This document shows positions 36,636 through 45,177 of a DNA stretch of 64,000 nucleotides, piece after piece. The notes beneath the pieces are model-generated. The model was given only the letters and a program-made list of their open reading frames with translations. It searched no databases and was not told the origin of the DNA. Source of the stretch: CAZUFB01 sp048173955 (GTDB lineage: Bacteria; Actinomycetota; Coriobacteriia; Coriobacteriales; UMGS124); assembly GCA_048173955.1 (NCBI GenBank), contig DBEYOB010000046.1:1-64000 (forward strand), read 5' to 3'. Positions within the stretch are counted from its first letter, which is position 1; each line of letters starts with the position of its first letter. The position numbers and the translations under genes were made by a program.

Positions 36636-38060
36636 ATGTCAATCGGCGTGCACGGAAGGCCGGCTGCGACCGCCCTGATCTCGTTTGCGCTTTACGCCCT
36701 GTGCAACTGGGTGCTCACGAGCAAGGTGTTCCCCCTGGGGACGGAGGTCGCCCCGCTGTGTCGCGATGTCGCCACGCTCGTCGAGGCGCTGGGGTTCCTC
36801 GTCGTGTCCCTCGTCGCCGCCCGCGCTCCGCACGCCCTCGGTCGGAGGTTGTTCTGCGTCGCCCCCGTGGTCCTCACGACGGTCGGGGCGCTGCTGCTCT
36901 GGCTGGGGCGCGGCACGGCCTGGACGGCGACGCTCGCCCTGTGCCTGCTGCTGCTCTCGGCCGTCTTCGTGATGCTGTTCGTCGGGTGCGCCCTGTCTCG
37001 GCTCGACGAGCGCCTGGTGGGGCCGTGCGTGCTCGCAGGCCTCGTCGTCTCGTACCTGGCGCGGTTCTGTCTGGTCGATGTCCCGGGCATTCCGATGCTT
37101 GCGCTGTTCGCGGTGGGGCAGGTCGCTGTGATCGCGGTTGCGCGCGGTGCGGTCGCCGACGCGCTGGACGTCCTGCGGAGCGGCGCCGCGCCCGAGGAGC
37201 TCGCCCTGACCAACCCGTTCTCGTTTCTGCCGCGCACCCACCGGCTGTTCGTCTGCGTGCTGCTCTTCCAGACGGCCTATGGGGCCGGCCTTTCGTTCGG
37301 CGAGGTCGACAGCACGCCGCTGGCGACCTTTGCCGGTGTGGTGCCCCTGCTCGTCGTGTGCGTTGCGGGTGCCGCGGCGAGGAGGCTCCCCAGCGGCGAC
37401 ACGATGTTCGGCGTGGCGCTGCTGTTCGTTATGGCGGGCATCCTGTTCGCCCCGCTGTCCCAGGAGCTGGGCGGGTCGCTGACGAGCAACCTGCTCGAGG
37501 CGGGCAGCTCGTGCTTCATGCTCGTGTACTGGTCGGTCCTTGCAAGCCTCGCCCTGCGCAACCGCTCGGGCGTCCTGCCGCTGTTTTCGTGGAGCGGGTT
37601 TTTGCTGAGCCTAGGCGTGGTGGCGGGGGCCGCGCTGGGACGCGGGTACTACGCCGTGCTGGAAGGCGGGCCGGTCGTCGGAACCGTGACGGTGGGGGTC
37701 GCCGTGCTCGCCCTGATGGCGTTCGCCCTGTTCGGCTTGAAGAGGTTCAGCTTCGACGACACGGTCCGGGCCCTCGTGGAAAGCCCCGAGGTGGCCGAGG
37801 CGTCCGCCGCGCCCGCCGATTCCGGCAGCGGGGACGACGCCGTGGCGGGCATGCCGGAGCGCTACGGCCTCACCGCGCGCGAGGCCGAGGTGTTCGCCCT
37901 GCTCGCCCAGGGCCGCAACGGCGCCTACATCCAGCGGCAGCTGGGCATAAGCTACAACACGATCAAGACGCACGTGGCCCACATCTATGCCAAGCTGGGC
38001 GTTCATGCGCACCAGGAGCTGATCGACCTGGTGGAGGCCGTGCGGGGTGGCGAGGGGTGA
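36636..38060 (+). CDS. LuxR-family regulator with multi-pass membrane N-terminus
   Basis: 474 residues. About 12 hydrophobic segments up to residue ~375, an acidic/Ala linker, and a LuxR HTH ('YGLTAREAEVFALLAQGRNG', 'NTIKTHVAHIYAKLGVHAHQ'). The ATG at 36636 follows GGGAGGCGG. It is divergent from the FAD reductase at 34596-36326 and is presumably its ligand- or redox-responsive switch. Confidence 0.88.
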   Translation: MSIGVHGRPAATALISFALYALCNWVLTSKVFPLGTEVAPLCRDVATLVEALGFLVVSLVAARAPHALGRRLFCVAPVVLTTVGALLLWLGRGTAWTATLALCLLLLSAVFVMLFVGCALSRLDERLVGPCVLAGLVVSYLARFCLVDVPGIPMLALFAVGQVAVIAVARGAVADALDVLRSGAAPEELALTNPFSFLPRTHRLFVCVLLFQTAYGAGLSFGEVDSTPLATFAGVVPLLVVCVAGAAARRLPSGDTMFGVALLFVMAGILFAPLSQELGGSLTSNLLEAGSSCFMLVYWSVLASLALRNRSGVLPLFSWSGFLLSLGVVAGAALGRGYYAVLEGGPVVGTVTVGVAVLALMAFALFGLKRFSFDDTVRALVESPEVAEASAAPADSGSGDDAVAGMPERYGLTAREAEVFALLAQGRNGAYIQRQLGISYNTIKTHVAHIYAKLGVHAHQELIDLVEAVRGGEG

Positions 38061-38112
38061 GGGGAAGGGCCACCGAAGGGGGAGCCGCTGCATGTGGCTG
38101 TGCTGTACGGCT

Positions 38113-38228
38113 GTGCGGGCTGACAGGTGTCTACTTTTCATGCATGTTGTAACTACAACATCCGCGAGCTGGGGTTTGTCGGAAAACCCTCAGCTTCTTT
38201 CAGAAAGTAGACATGCGTCAGCCCGCAC
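38113..38228. repeat. 118-bp-type inverted-end element, copy 2 (116 bp)
   Basis: Arms GTGCGGGCTGACAGGTGTCT(ACTTTT) at 38113 and the complement ending 38228. The core is diverged from copies 3-5 and contains the perfect palindrome TGTTGTA-AC-TACAACA (38145-38160). It lies just after the LuxR gene. Confidence 0.8.
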
Positions 38229-38370
38229 AGCCGTCTGAGGGGCGCTCACGGTCGGCCTTTTTGGCCAGGCAAGGGCCAAAACGCTGACACGGACCGGCAA
38301 AGCCTGCCGTTCTCATGGTTTGGATATTCGGGGCACTACTCGGTGTCGAGCCTCGTGCCTGCACCCCCAC

Positions 38371-38409
38371 AACCAGCCGGCCACTGAATACCCCGGTGGC
38401 CGGCTGGTT
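38371..38409. terminator. Bidirectional-looking terminator, perfect 14-bp stem
   Basis: AACCAGCCGGCCAC and GTGGCCGGCTGGTT pair exactly around 11 bases; TTTCTGTT follows on the plus strand. It separates the convergent LuxR and SEC-C genes. Confidence 0.7.
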
Positions 38410-38467
38410 TCTGTTCGGGTGAGTTTTTCTTACCGGACGCCTTGCGCCTCCCGGCCCCGCGCTCGTC

Positions 38468-39952
38468 TTATGCCCGTGCCCCTCTGCCGCAGCAGTTCTT
38501 GTACTTTTTGCCGCTCCCGCAGGGGCACGGCTCGTTGCGGCCGACTTTGCGCACGGTGCCGTCGGGGTTGTAGAAGGTCTTTTGACCGGTCTCGCGCTCG
38601 TGGAGCTCCTGCTCGGACCAGCCGCACAGCTGCCAGGCGGGCAGGGCGTTGTAGAGGTTGGTCGCGAGCTGCACGAGGGCCTTGGGGTCGTCGGTGGCGT
38701 CCATGAGCCCCATGTCCTCGAGGTCGCCGGGCAGCTCGGAGACCCGGGCGCCCGTGTAGAACAGCTCGAGGATGTCCTCCATCGTGCGGTCGGCGTAGGC
38801 GTAGTCGTCATCGTCGTCGGGGACGTGCTCGTCCAGGTAGTCGCGCAGGGCAACGGCCGCCGGCATGTCGTAGAAGCCGTCGAACGCGTCGTCGCACACC
38901 AGGCCGTCGAGGGGGCGCAGCTCGCGCTTTGCCTGCTGGGCGAGCAGGTAGTCGCGGTAGACGTCGAGGTCCTCGAGGGCGTCCGGGCCGGCAAAGGCGT
39001 CCGAAAGCATGAAGTCGACCAGGTAGATGCCCTTGTCGTCGTCGCGCTCGGTCAGATCGAAGCCGTAGTCGCCCGACAGGCCGCTGCGATAGACCGCCTC
39101 GGCGAAGTCGCCGGGCTGCAGGGGGTCGTCGGCGAGCGAGCAGTACTGCCGATAGGCTGCGTCGAGGTCGACGATGCCGTAGTAGGTCGTCGCGGTTTCG
39201 GCATATGCGACGGCTCCGGCGATCTTGGCCCGCTGGGCGCGCACGGCGTCGAGGTCGACGGCGCGGATCGCCGCGGCCAGCTCGTCGGGGACCGCCGCGG
39301 TGAACGTGTCGCCCTGCTTGAACAGGAAGATGTAGGGCGGCAGGGGGACGAGGTTCGCCGAGGAGAACACCTCGCCGTCCGCCAAGTCGTCGGGCCCAAA
39401 CGAGAGGGGGCCCTTGTCGACGAGCCCGACGAGGAGCTCGAACTCGAGGTCGTCGAGGTTGAGCAGGTCGTAGGAGGTCTCGTCGGCAGCCCCCGCAATC
39501 TCGTCGGCGATGCGCTGCGCCAGGTCGCCCTTGTTGAGTTTCGAGATGCCCGTCAGCCCCATTCCGCGTGCAAGCTGCTCGAGCTTGGCCTTGGGGAAGA
39601 GCGCGAACGTCTCGGCGAGGCCGGATGTCGGGGCGTGGCCGAGTGCCTCCCCGTCGAGGTGGGCGAGTAGGTTCTGCCGCGCGTCATCGGAGCGGGTGTG
39701 GCCCGCGAATGCGCCCATCGCGTCGAAGTGTTCGTTGATTGCCCGTTCGCGTTCCTCGGAGGAGAGGCCCGCCAGCACCCCGCGGTGCCAGCTGGCCGAG
39801 GGGGCGGGGTTCGCCCCGCTCGCCCCGCGGGCCAAGTGGCCCATGTGGTCCACGCTCAGCCCGGCGTTTCGCCCGGCGATGCCCGCCTCGACGTCCGCCG
39901 GCGTGACACCCGGGAAGTAGAGCAGGTTGTTGTCGTCGAACGATGCCGCCAT
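38468..39952 (-). CDS. SEC-C motif protein with Rho-N/SAP-like segment
   Basis: 494 residues. The C-terminus is a SEC-C metal-binding motif ('VGRNEPCPCGSGKKYKNCCG', with CxC...CC for zinc). Near residue ~130 is a helix-extended-loop-helix like the Rho N-terminal/SAP fold ('LARGMGLTGISKLNKGDLAQ'), suggesting nucleic-acid contact. The rest is acidic and helical with no family I recognise. The ATG at 39952 follows GGAGG. It stands alone. SEC-C proteins outside SecA are widespread and mostly uncharacterised. Confidence 0.8.
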   Translation of the reverse strand: MAASFDDNNLLYFPGVTPADVEAGIAGRNAGLSVDHMGHLARGASGANPAPSASWHRGVLAGLSSEERERAINEHFDAMGAFAGHTRSDDARQNLLAHLDGEALGHAPTSGLAETFALFPKAKLEQLARGMGLTGISKLNKGDLAQRIADEIAGAADETSYDLLNLDDLEFELLVGLVDKGPLSFGPDDLADGEVFSSANLVPLPPYIFLFKQGDTFTAAVPDELAAAIRAVDLDAVRAQRAKIAGAVAYAETATTYYGIVDLDAAYRQYCSLADDPLQPGDFAEAVYRSGLSGDYGFDLTERDDDKGIYLVDFMLSDAFAGPDALEDLDVYRDYLLAQQAKRELRPLDGLVCDDAFDGFYDMPAAVALRDYLDEHVPDDDDDYAYADRTMEDILELFYTGARVSELPGDLEDMGLMDATDDPKALVQLATNLYNALPAWQLCGWSEQELHERETGQKTFYNPDGTVRKVGRNEPCPCGSGKKYKNCCGRGARA

Positions 39953-40040
39953 GGGGACCTCCGGGTGTCTGCGGGTTGTCGGGCGCGTGTGCGATGCTTG
40001 CGTGATGCCTGTGCGATGCCGAGAAGTATAGCCGACCGGA

Positions 40041-40430
40041 GGCCGGGAGGTGTGCCGGCGATGTGCCGGCGCGAGGCCGGTAGGCGGCGGATGTGTGGGC
40101 TGGGGCTGCCCGCTGGAAACGGCTGTGCGGGCCGGTGGGCGGCCCGCTGGAACGGCCGTGCGGGCTGACGGCTGTCTAATTTCTGAAAGAGGTTGAGGGT
40201 TTGGCGGAAAAACCGCAGGTCGCGCTATCCCAACTTGAGGGTTTTCCGAAAAGTGAACACCCTGTCAGCCCGCACAGCCGTTTTGGGCTTGCACAGCCGC
40301 CAGCCCTGTCAGCCCGCACAGCCGTTTTGGGCTTGCACGGCCGTTCGGTCCGGCCCGCACAGCCGTCGGCTCGGCCCGGCTCGCGCAGCCGTTCGACCGT
40401 GGCCCGCTCCGCATGGCCGCTCCGCATGCG
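40041..40430. repeat. Degenerate GCCCGCACAGCCG array around repeat copy 3
   Basis: Many imperfect copies of GCCCGCACRGCCG (and complement CGGCTGTGCGGGC) lie on both sides of the 118-bp element, spaced ~20-60 bases, e.g. 40268, 40312, 40358. This fills most of the 534-base spacer between the SEC-C and AlbA genes; no gene is present. Similar words flank copies 1, 4 and 5. Confidence 0.65.
40158..40275. repeat. 118-bp inverted-end element, copy 3
   Basis: GTGCGGGCTGACGGCTGTCT at the left, CTGTCAGCCCGCAC at the right. Core shared with copies 4 and 5: TTTCTGAAAGAGGTTGAGGG near the left, CTATCCCAACTTGAGGGTTT near the right. Exactly 118 bp, like copies 4 and 5. Confidence 0.88.
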
Positions 40431-40486
40431 CAGCCGCCGGTCCCCCCGCTCTCCCTTCTATCCTGCCCGCCTGTGTCCCTTTCGCC

Positions 40487-41950
40487 TCACCGTACCCGAC
40501 GCAGCGCGTTGCCCCTTCCGGTTCCGGCGACTTTCTCGACGCGTCCGGTTGCGAGAAGCGTGTCGACGGCGTTGCGCAGTTTGGCGGATATGCCCTTGTA
40601 TCCCAATGCGTGCGCGAGTTCGGTAAGCGAGAGGGGCTCTCCGTCGAGTGCCCGCAGGATGCCGTCGAGGTAGGAGCCATCGCCTCCGGGTGCCCTTTTC
40701 GGAAGGAACGCCGGATGTGCGGGTATGGTGACCGAGAGGAAGCCGCGGTTCTCGTCCATCTCGAAGACGGGCAGAGGCGAGCCGTTGCGTTCCAGTGCCT
40801 CGAACGCATTGGGAAAGCCGGTGTTGCGTCCTTCGATGAGGTGGAGCTCTTTCAAGAAGTCTCCGATGCGGCGGTTGCGGTAAACGCGGGCGCGGATGCG
40901 GCGGCGGGCGATGGCCTCGTCGGTGATGCTGCGGTCGAAGCCCGGGAAGCTGGTTATTTCCATGGCCGAGGGTGTGATGCGCACCGTGACGGGTTCTGCA
41001 ATCTGGTACGAGCGGTGATAGACCGCGTTGGAGAGGATCTCCTCGACGGCTCGGAAGGGGTAGTTGTACACGACGTCAGCCTCCGCCTTGTCGGGATGCT
41101 TGGTTGTCTGACGCGCGATGACGTAGTTCTCGATGAAGGAGAGTGCGTCTTTGAGCTGGCGTTGGATTGGCCCTGTGAACGTCCTTTCGAGCATGTCGGC
41201 GCCGGTGGGGTTGGGGATGTCGACGATTTCGATTCGCGCGTAGCGGAAGTAACGCTCCGGGTGCTCGGAGAACATGAGGATGCCCACGTTGCGCGGATGG
41301 AGGTCTTCGGGTGGCCCTGACACGAGCTGCAGGTTCTCGGCGAGCTCGAGCAGCCCCATGGTTTCGGAATGCCGATAGAGGTCGCTTCCGACCTCTTTAA
41401 GGTGCTCACGGATGAGGGCGGGACTGAGCGCGTCGATTGGGGCGAGCAGGTTGGGCCGGTCGTCGAAGGGGATGTCGCTCGATGCGTAGAAGAGCTCCTT
41501 CTCTTCTTGTGGGGATGCGACGATGGTGCTGCTGAATTTGCGGATGTAATAATGCTTCTCCGACTTCTGAGAGAGCACATCCTTAGATGCCTTGTAGGGC
41601 CGCCCGTGGCCGCCGGGCACCCAGATCACAATGATGTGGACCCCGTCGAAGAGCACGGGTTCGACAACGGGGTTGTAAAGCGGCTCGATGCAATGGCAAA
41701 GACCGACCAGGCGCTTGAGGATGCCGTCGATTCGTTCCGGCTCGATGCCCTTGGGGGGAAGAACGGGCATCCCGTCGCGTTCTTCGGCCCCGATAACAAG
41801 GTAGCCGCCTCCGATGTTGTCGATGTCGTTTGCAAAGGCGCAGATGGTGTGAATGACGGGCGTTGGGTTGAAATCGGCTTTGAACTCGATGCGCGACGAT
41901 TCCACGACGTGGCCGTTGACGAGATCGCCGATGTTGACGGGTATTCCCAT
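40487..41950 (-). CDS. AlbA_2/Schlafen-like domain putative transcriptional regulator
   Basis: 487 residues. The N-terminal ~130 are an AlbA_2 (divergent AAA-4/Schlafen-type) domain ('SSRIEFKADFNPTPVIHTIC', 'NIGGGYLVIGAEERDG'). A central region with 'HPRNVGILMFSEHPERYF' and 'YPFRAVEEILSNAVYHRSY' (ATP-dependent helicase RecG-like C-terminal/HATPase-like) follows, and a C-terminal winged-helix ('LTELAHALGYKGISAKLRNA'). Members are annotated as putative regulators with ATP-binding or RNA/DNA-contact roles; true function varies. The ATG at 41950 has GGAG seven bases upstream; an ATG at 41956 is alternative. It is preceded by an 18-bp perfect palindrome and bracketed by 118-bp repeats 3 and 4. Confidence 0.82.
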   Translation of the reverse strand: MGIPVNIGDLVNGHVVESSRIEFKADFNPTPVIHTICAFANDIDNIGGGYLVIGAEERDGMPVLPPKGIEPERIDGILKRLVGLCHCIEPLYNPVVEPVLFDGVHIIVIWVPGGHGRPYKASKDVLSQKSEKHYYIRKFSSTIVASPQEEKELFYASSDIPFDDRPNLLAPIDALSPALIREHLKEVGSDLYRHSETMGLLELAENLQLVSGPPEDLHPRNVGILMFSEHPERYFRYARIEIVDIPNPTGADMLERTFTGPIQRQLKDALSFIENYVIARQTTKHPDKAEADVVYNYPFRAVEEILSNAVYHRSYQIAEPVTVRITPSAMEITSFPGFDRSITDEAIARRRIRARVYRNRRIGDFLKELHLIEGRNTGFPNAFEALERNGSPLPVFEMDENRGFLSVTIPAHPAFLPKRAPGGDGSYLDGILRALDGEPLSLTELAHALGYKGISAKLRNAVDTLLATGRVEKVAGTGRGNALRRVR

Positions 41951-41975
41951 GGTCATCTCCGCACAAGACGATGGT

Positions 41976-42017
41976 TTGTCGAGTCACTCGATAAGTATAT
42001 ATCGAGTGACTCGACAA
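41976..42017. promoter_or_regulatory. 18-bp perfect palindromic operator of the AlbA gene
   Basis: TTGTCGAGTCACTCGATA and TATCGAGTGACTCGACAA are exact complements separated by AGTATA, 26 bases upstream of the AlbA_2 gene. A TATACT word lies in its centre on the minus strand, and a further half-site TATCGAGTC follows at 42023. It probably overlaps the promoter and binds the gene product itself. Confidence 0.65.
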
Positions 42018-42161
42018 TATCTTATCGAGTCCGGAGGCCCCATCGAGTATGCAAGGTCCCATCGAGCGTGCAGGCGTTGCCGCAGAAATCGCGCCGACGG
42101 CCGTGCTGGCTGGTGGGCGGCCCGCCGGAACGGCCGTGCAGGCTGGTCGGGCCGAACGGCT

Positions 42162-42279
42162 GTGTGGGCTGACAGCTGTCTACTTTCTGAAAGAGGTTGA
42201 GGGTTTGGTGGCAAAACCGCAGGTCGCGCTATCCCAACTTGAGGGTTTTCCGAAAAGTGAACACCCTGTCAGCCCGCAC
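42162..42279. repeat. 118-bp inverted-end element, copy 4
   Basis: GTGTGGGCTGACAGCTGTCT to CTGTCAGCCCGCAC; same orientation as copy 3 and differing from it at only a handful of the 118 positions. It lies upstream of the AlbA gene, so copies 3 and 4 form direct repeats around it. The rest of the 630-base spacer holds GC words of the array and the promoter at 42413. Confidence 0.88.
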
Positions 42280-42412
42280 GGCCGCCGACCCGGCCCGCAC
42301 GGCTGTTCGGCCACCCGTCCGCGCGGCCGTCGGCCCGGCTCGCTCGCATGGCCGGTGCAGGCTGCCGTTCGCGGAAAACTCGCTCACCGAGCAAATTCGA
42401 TGAACTAACTCA

Positions 42413-42441
42413 TTGAACAAATTCACCGAACCGATTATAGT
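42413..42441 (+). promoter_or_regulatory. Sigma70-type promoter of the flavoprotein-cytochrome locus
   Basis: TTGAAC, 17 bases, TATAGT, 140 bases upstream of the flavoprotein start. Overlapping GAACAAATTCACC and GCAAATTCGATGAAC words (42390-42430) could be an operator, possibly for the TetR protein at 45178. Confidence 0.65.
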
Positions 42442-42580
42442 GTGCACGTACCGCGAGAGGCATGAGGCGGCCGCAGGCGCGTTGCGGGATTGCCGGTGTC
42501 CCTCGGGGATCCCTGCAAGGGGATGTATCGAAACCAGGGAATTGCCCCGCGGAGGGGCAGCGAACGAGAGGGGATTTGCA

Positions 42581-43930
42581 ATGAAACTGAGCCGCCGCAA
42601 CTTCCTGAAGAACGCCGCAATGGGTACCGCGGCCGCCGCGGCCGCGAGTGTGGCCGCCAGCGCCGGTGTCGCGCTGGCCGACGAGGCCGCTGCGACTTCC
42701 GACCAGCTTGTCATGCCCGACGTGCAGCAGGCGCTCAACACCGGAGCCGACGCCGCCGCCATCCAGTGGGCCGACCAGGCCGAGGTCGTCGTCGTGGGCT
42801 GCGGCTCGGGCGGTGCCCCCGCCGCAATCGAGGCCGCCCGCGCTGGCGCCGACGTGCTCGTCATCGAGAAGATGGACTGGCTCGGCGGCTGCATGCGCCG
42901 CTGCGGCGGCGGCCTCATGGGCTGCAACACGCTCGTCCAGCAGAAGCTCGGCATCGAGGACCCGGGCACCGACGTCCTCTACGACTACATGGCCGCCTGC
43001 GCCGGCAACCACTACGACCCCGACCTGCTCCGCACGTACGTTGAGAACGCCGGTCCGTGCGTCGACTGGGTCATCACGCCCGTCGAGGAGGGCGGCCTGG
43101 GCGGCCAGCCCCTCGAGGAGTGGGAGCTCGGCCCCGAGGACGGCATGCAGGGCATCGTGTCGCCCGGCCTCAACGTGGGCGCCCCGAGCGACGTCGAGAA
43201 CAACTACTGGGAGGAACTCGGCTTCGGCTCCGACATCGAGCACCGTCGCGTGCACTGGTTCAAGTCGAACCCTGAGGACGTCGACCCCGGCGACCGTCAG
43301 TACACCGCCTACACTGGCAACGACTTTGGCGCCGGCTACGGCTCGGTGGGCGGCGGCGGAACCGGCCTGTGGAAGCCGTTCGAGGACGAGCTCTACAACC
43401 TCGAGAACGTCCGCATCCAGATGGAGACCACCATCAAGGGCATCATCATGAACGCTAACGGCGAGGCCATCGGCGTGAGTGTGGCCCCCACCGCCGGCGG
43501 CGACGTCTACAACATCAAGGCCACCAAGGCCGTGATCATCGCCACGGGCACCTTCGTGTGCGACAAGGAGATGTACGAGAACTTCACCGGCAAGCCCTGG
43601 ACGTACGAGGAGGACCCGCGCTCCATCGTGAACGGTAGCCCCTACAACGACTACCAGGCCGACGGCGCCGGTGTCAAAGCCCTGCTCGCTGTGGGCGTCG
43701 CCCCGCGCTACATCATCGAGGGCAACTCGGGCGGCATGCGCATCAACAGCAACGCCCAGGCCATCAACACCTACGGCGAGATCGTCCCGCGCCTCTACAT
43801 CACCTCGCGCGCCGTGGGCGGTCTGTTCGCTGAGGACCACTACCCGCAGTGCGGCGTGTTCGTGACGTCGGGCATCGTCTTCGGCCGCATCGCCGGCATC
43901 AACGCCGCTGCGCTCCCGGCTTGGGAGTAG
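42581..43930 (+). CDS. Tat-exported short FAD-dependent reductase beside multiheme cytochrome
   Basis: 449 residues, ~100 shorter than the other reductases here. Tat signal LSRRNFLKNAAMG, FAD fold 'VVVVGCGSGGAPAAIEAA' (~69-86), 'LGGCMRRCGGGLMGCNT' with three Cys, and FAD closure 'RLYITSRAVGGLFAEDHYPQ'. The start follows GAGAGGGG. The smaller size comes from a reduced capping domain; the fold ends are present. It is followed 135 bases later by a hexaheme c-type cytochrome gene. A separate cytochrome plus a flavoprotein is the arrangement of Cgr1/Cgr2 cardiac-glycoside reductase of Eggerthella lenta; that is an analogy of architecture, not evidence for the same substrate. Confidence 0.9.
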   Translation: MKLSRRNFLKNAAMGTAAAAAASVAASAGVALADEAAATSDQLVMPDVQQALNTGADAAAIQWADQAEVVVVGCGSGGAPAAIEAARAGADVLVIEKMDWLGGCMRRCGGGLMGCNTLVQQKLGIEDPGTDVLYDYMAACAGNHYDPDLLRTYVENAGPCVDWVITPVEEGGLGGQPLEEWELGPEDGMQGIVSPGLNVGAPSDVENNYWEELGFGSDIEHRRVHWFKSNPEDVDPGDRQYTAYTGNDFGAGYGSVGGGGTGLWKPFEDELYNLENVRIQMETTIKGIIMNANGEAIGVSVAPTAGGDVYNIKATKAVIIATGTFVCDKEMYENFTGKPWTYEEDPRSIVNGSPYNDYQADGAGVKALLAVGVAPRYIIEGNSGGMRINSNAQAINTYGEIVPRLYITSRAVGGLFAEDHYPQCGVFVTSGIVFGRIAGINAAALPAWE

Positions 43931-44065
43931 GCGTTCTGCAGCAACGGGGGCGTGTCCGATGGGTTTGCTGACCGTCGGCGCCCCCGTTTCCGCGTGGTCG
44001 GCACCTGCCGGCGCAGTCGGCTGCCGGCCGCGCCCGGTTTGTTGGAGAAGAGGGAGCGTGTCCCC

Positions 44066-45031
44066 ATGAGTATCAACGCAACAGAATCAAGACGTCTCAG
44101 ACTTGCGATATGCGCCGTCGGCGGCATGCTGGTGTTGGGGCTCGCCGGCGCGGCATGCGGCATGCGGGCGATTTCGAACGCATCGGCCGAGGAGGCCGCC
44201 CAGACCCCCGCCGTTGAAGCCGCCCCTGCCGCCGACGGGTCCTCGGCTGCCGAGACGGACACCCGCCCGCAGCTCACCCCGTCGAGCGCGACGTCGCAGG
44301 CGATTTCGGAGAACCAGCCCATCAGCGGTAACATGACGCTTCCCGGTGGGGGTGCAGCTGCGGGTGCGGGGACGGGCGGCATGCCCCAGCTCGCCGCTAC
44401 GAGCGAGGGCTCGCGTGCCAACCTTGAAGGCCTGCAGGACCTCTCCTACCTGGGAGATGCTGCCTCGCAGGCTTCGACCACTGCCGGCGCCGCGTCTTCG
44501 GCCGGCTCTTCGTCTGCGCCGACCCAGACCGCATCGGCGACCGAGGACATCACCGCGCTGGTGGGCGAGTCGTTCTCGATGGACGTGGACTGCACGCTGT
44601 GCCACACGAAGGAAATCGACAACATGCAGATCGAGGGCTTTACCGGCTACAACCACAAAGACCTCACCTGCATCATGTGTCACGACGATGAGGAGTCGCT
44701 GGCTGCCGCGCACGAGGAGTACTCCGTCCGCCAGGCGACTCGCGTGGTCGCCCTCGTGAACACCACGGTCGACGAGGAGCTGTGCTTCTCGTGCCATGGC
44801 GACCGCGAGGCCCTGATTGCCGCCACCGCCGACTCGACCGTGCTTGTGGACGAGAACGGCACGCAGGTCAACCCTCACGACCTGCCTGCCGGCGACCAGC
44901 ATGCCAGCATTACCTGCGGCTCGTGCCACAAGATGCACAATGACCTGACGACCCAGCAGACGGCGCAAAACACGTGCCTCACCTGCCACCACGCCAACGT
45001 GTACGAGTGCAACACCTGCCATGTTGCGTAA
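44066..45031 (+). CDS. Exported hexaheme c-type cytochrome
   Basis: 321 residues. An N-terminal signal/anchor segment (LAICAVGGMLVLGLAGAACG) is followed by a ~130-residue Ala/Ser/Thr/Pro linker. Six CxxCH motifs then sit at ~176, 202, 240, 284, 304 and 315. The C-terminus ends two residues after the last motif. It would pass electrons from the membrane pool to the flavoprotein encoded upstream. An Ala-Cys at 30-31 resembles but does not fit a strict lipobox, so attachment may be by the uncleaved helix. The start follows GAGAAGAGGGA with wide spacing. Confidence 0.9.
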   Translation: MSINATESRRLRLAICAVGGMLVLGLAGAACGMRAISNASAEEAAQTPAVEAAPAADGSSAAETDTRPQLTPSSATSQAISENQPISGNMTLPGGGAAAGAGTGGMPQLAATSEGSRANLEGLQDLSYLGDAASQASTTAGAASSAGSSSAPTQTASATEDITALVGESFSMDVDCTLCHTKEIDNMQIEGFTGYNHKDLTCIMCHDDEESLAAAHEEYSVRQATRVVALVNTTVDEELCFSCHGDREALIAATADSTVLVDENGTQVNPHDLPAGDQHASITCGSCHKMHNDLTTQQTAQNTCLTCHHANVYECNTCHVA

Positions 45032-45103
45032 GGCCATGCGCGCGTGAGCCACGGCGCAGCAAGTCGTGGCGTCGCAGCGAGTTGTAGTGCGGGAATGTAA
45101 TCC

Positions 45104-45137
45104 GCAACGCGACCGTCGAAGCAGGCGGTCGCGTTGC
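45104..45137. promoter_or_regulatory. Perfect 12-bp inverted repeat between cytochrome and TetR genes
   Basis: GCAACGCGACCG, ten bases, CGGTCGCGTTGC; centred ~57 bases before the TetR start. No T-tract follows, so an operator of the TetR protein is at least as likely as a terminator. Confidence 0.5.
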
Positions 45138-45177
45138 GCTATCCTTGCCAGTGCCGCACGACAGAAAGGACGCCCCC

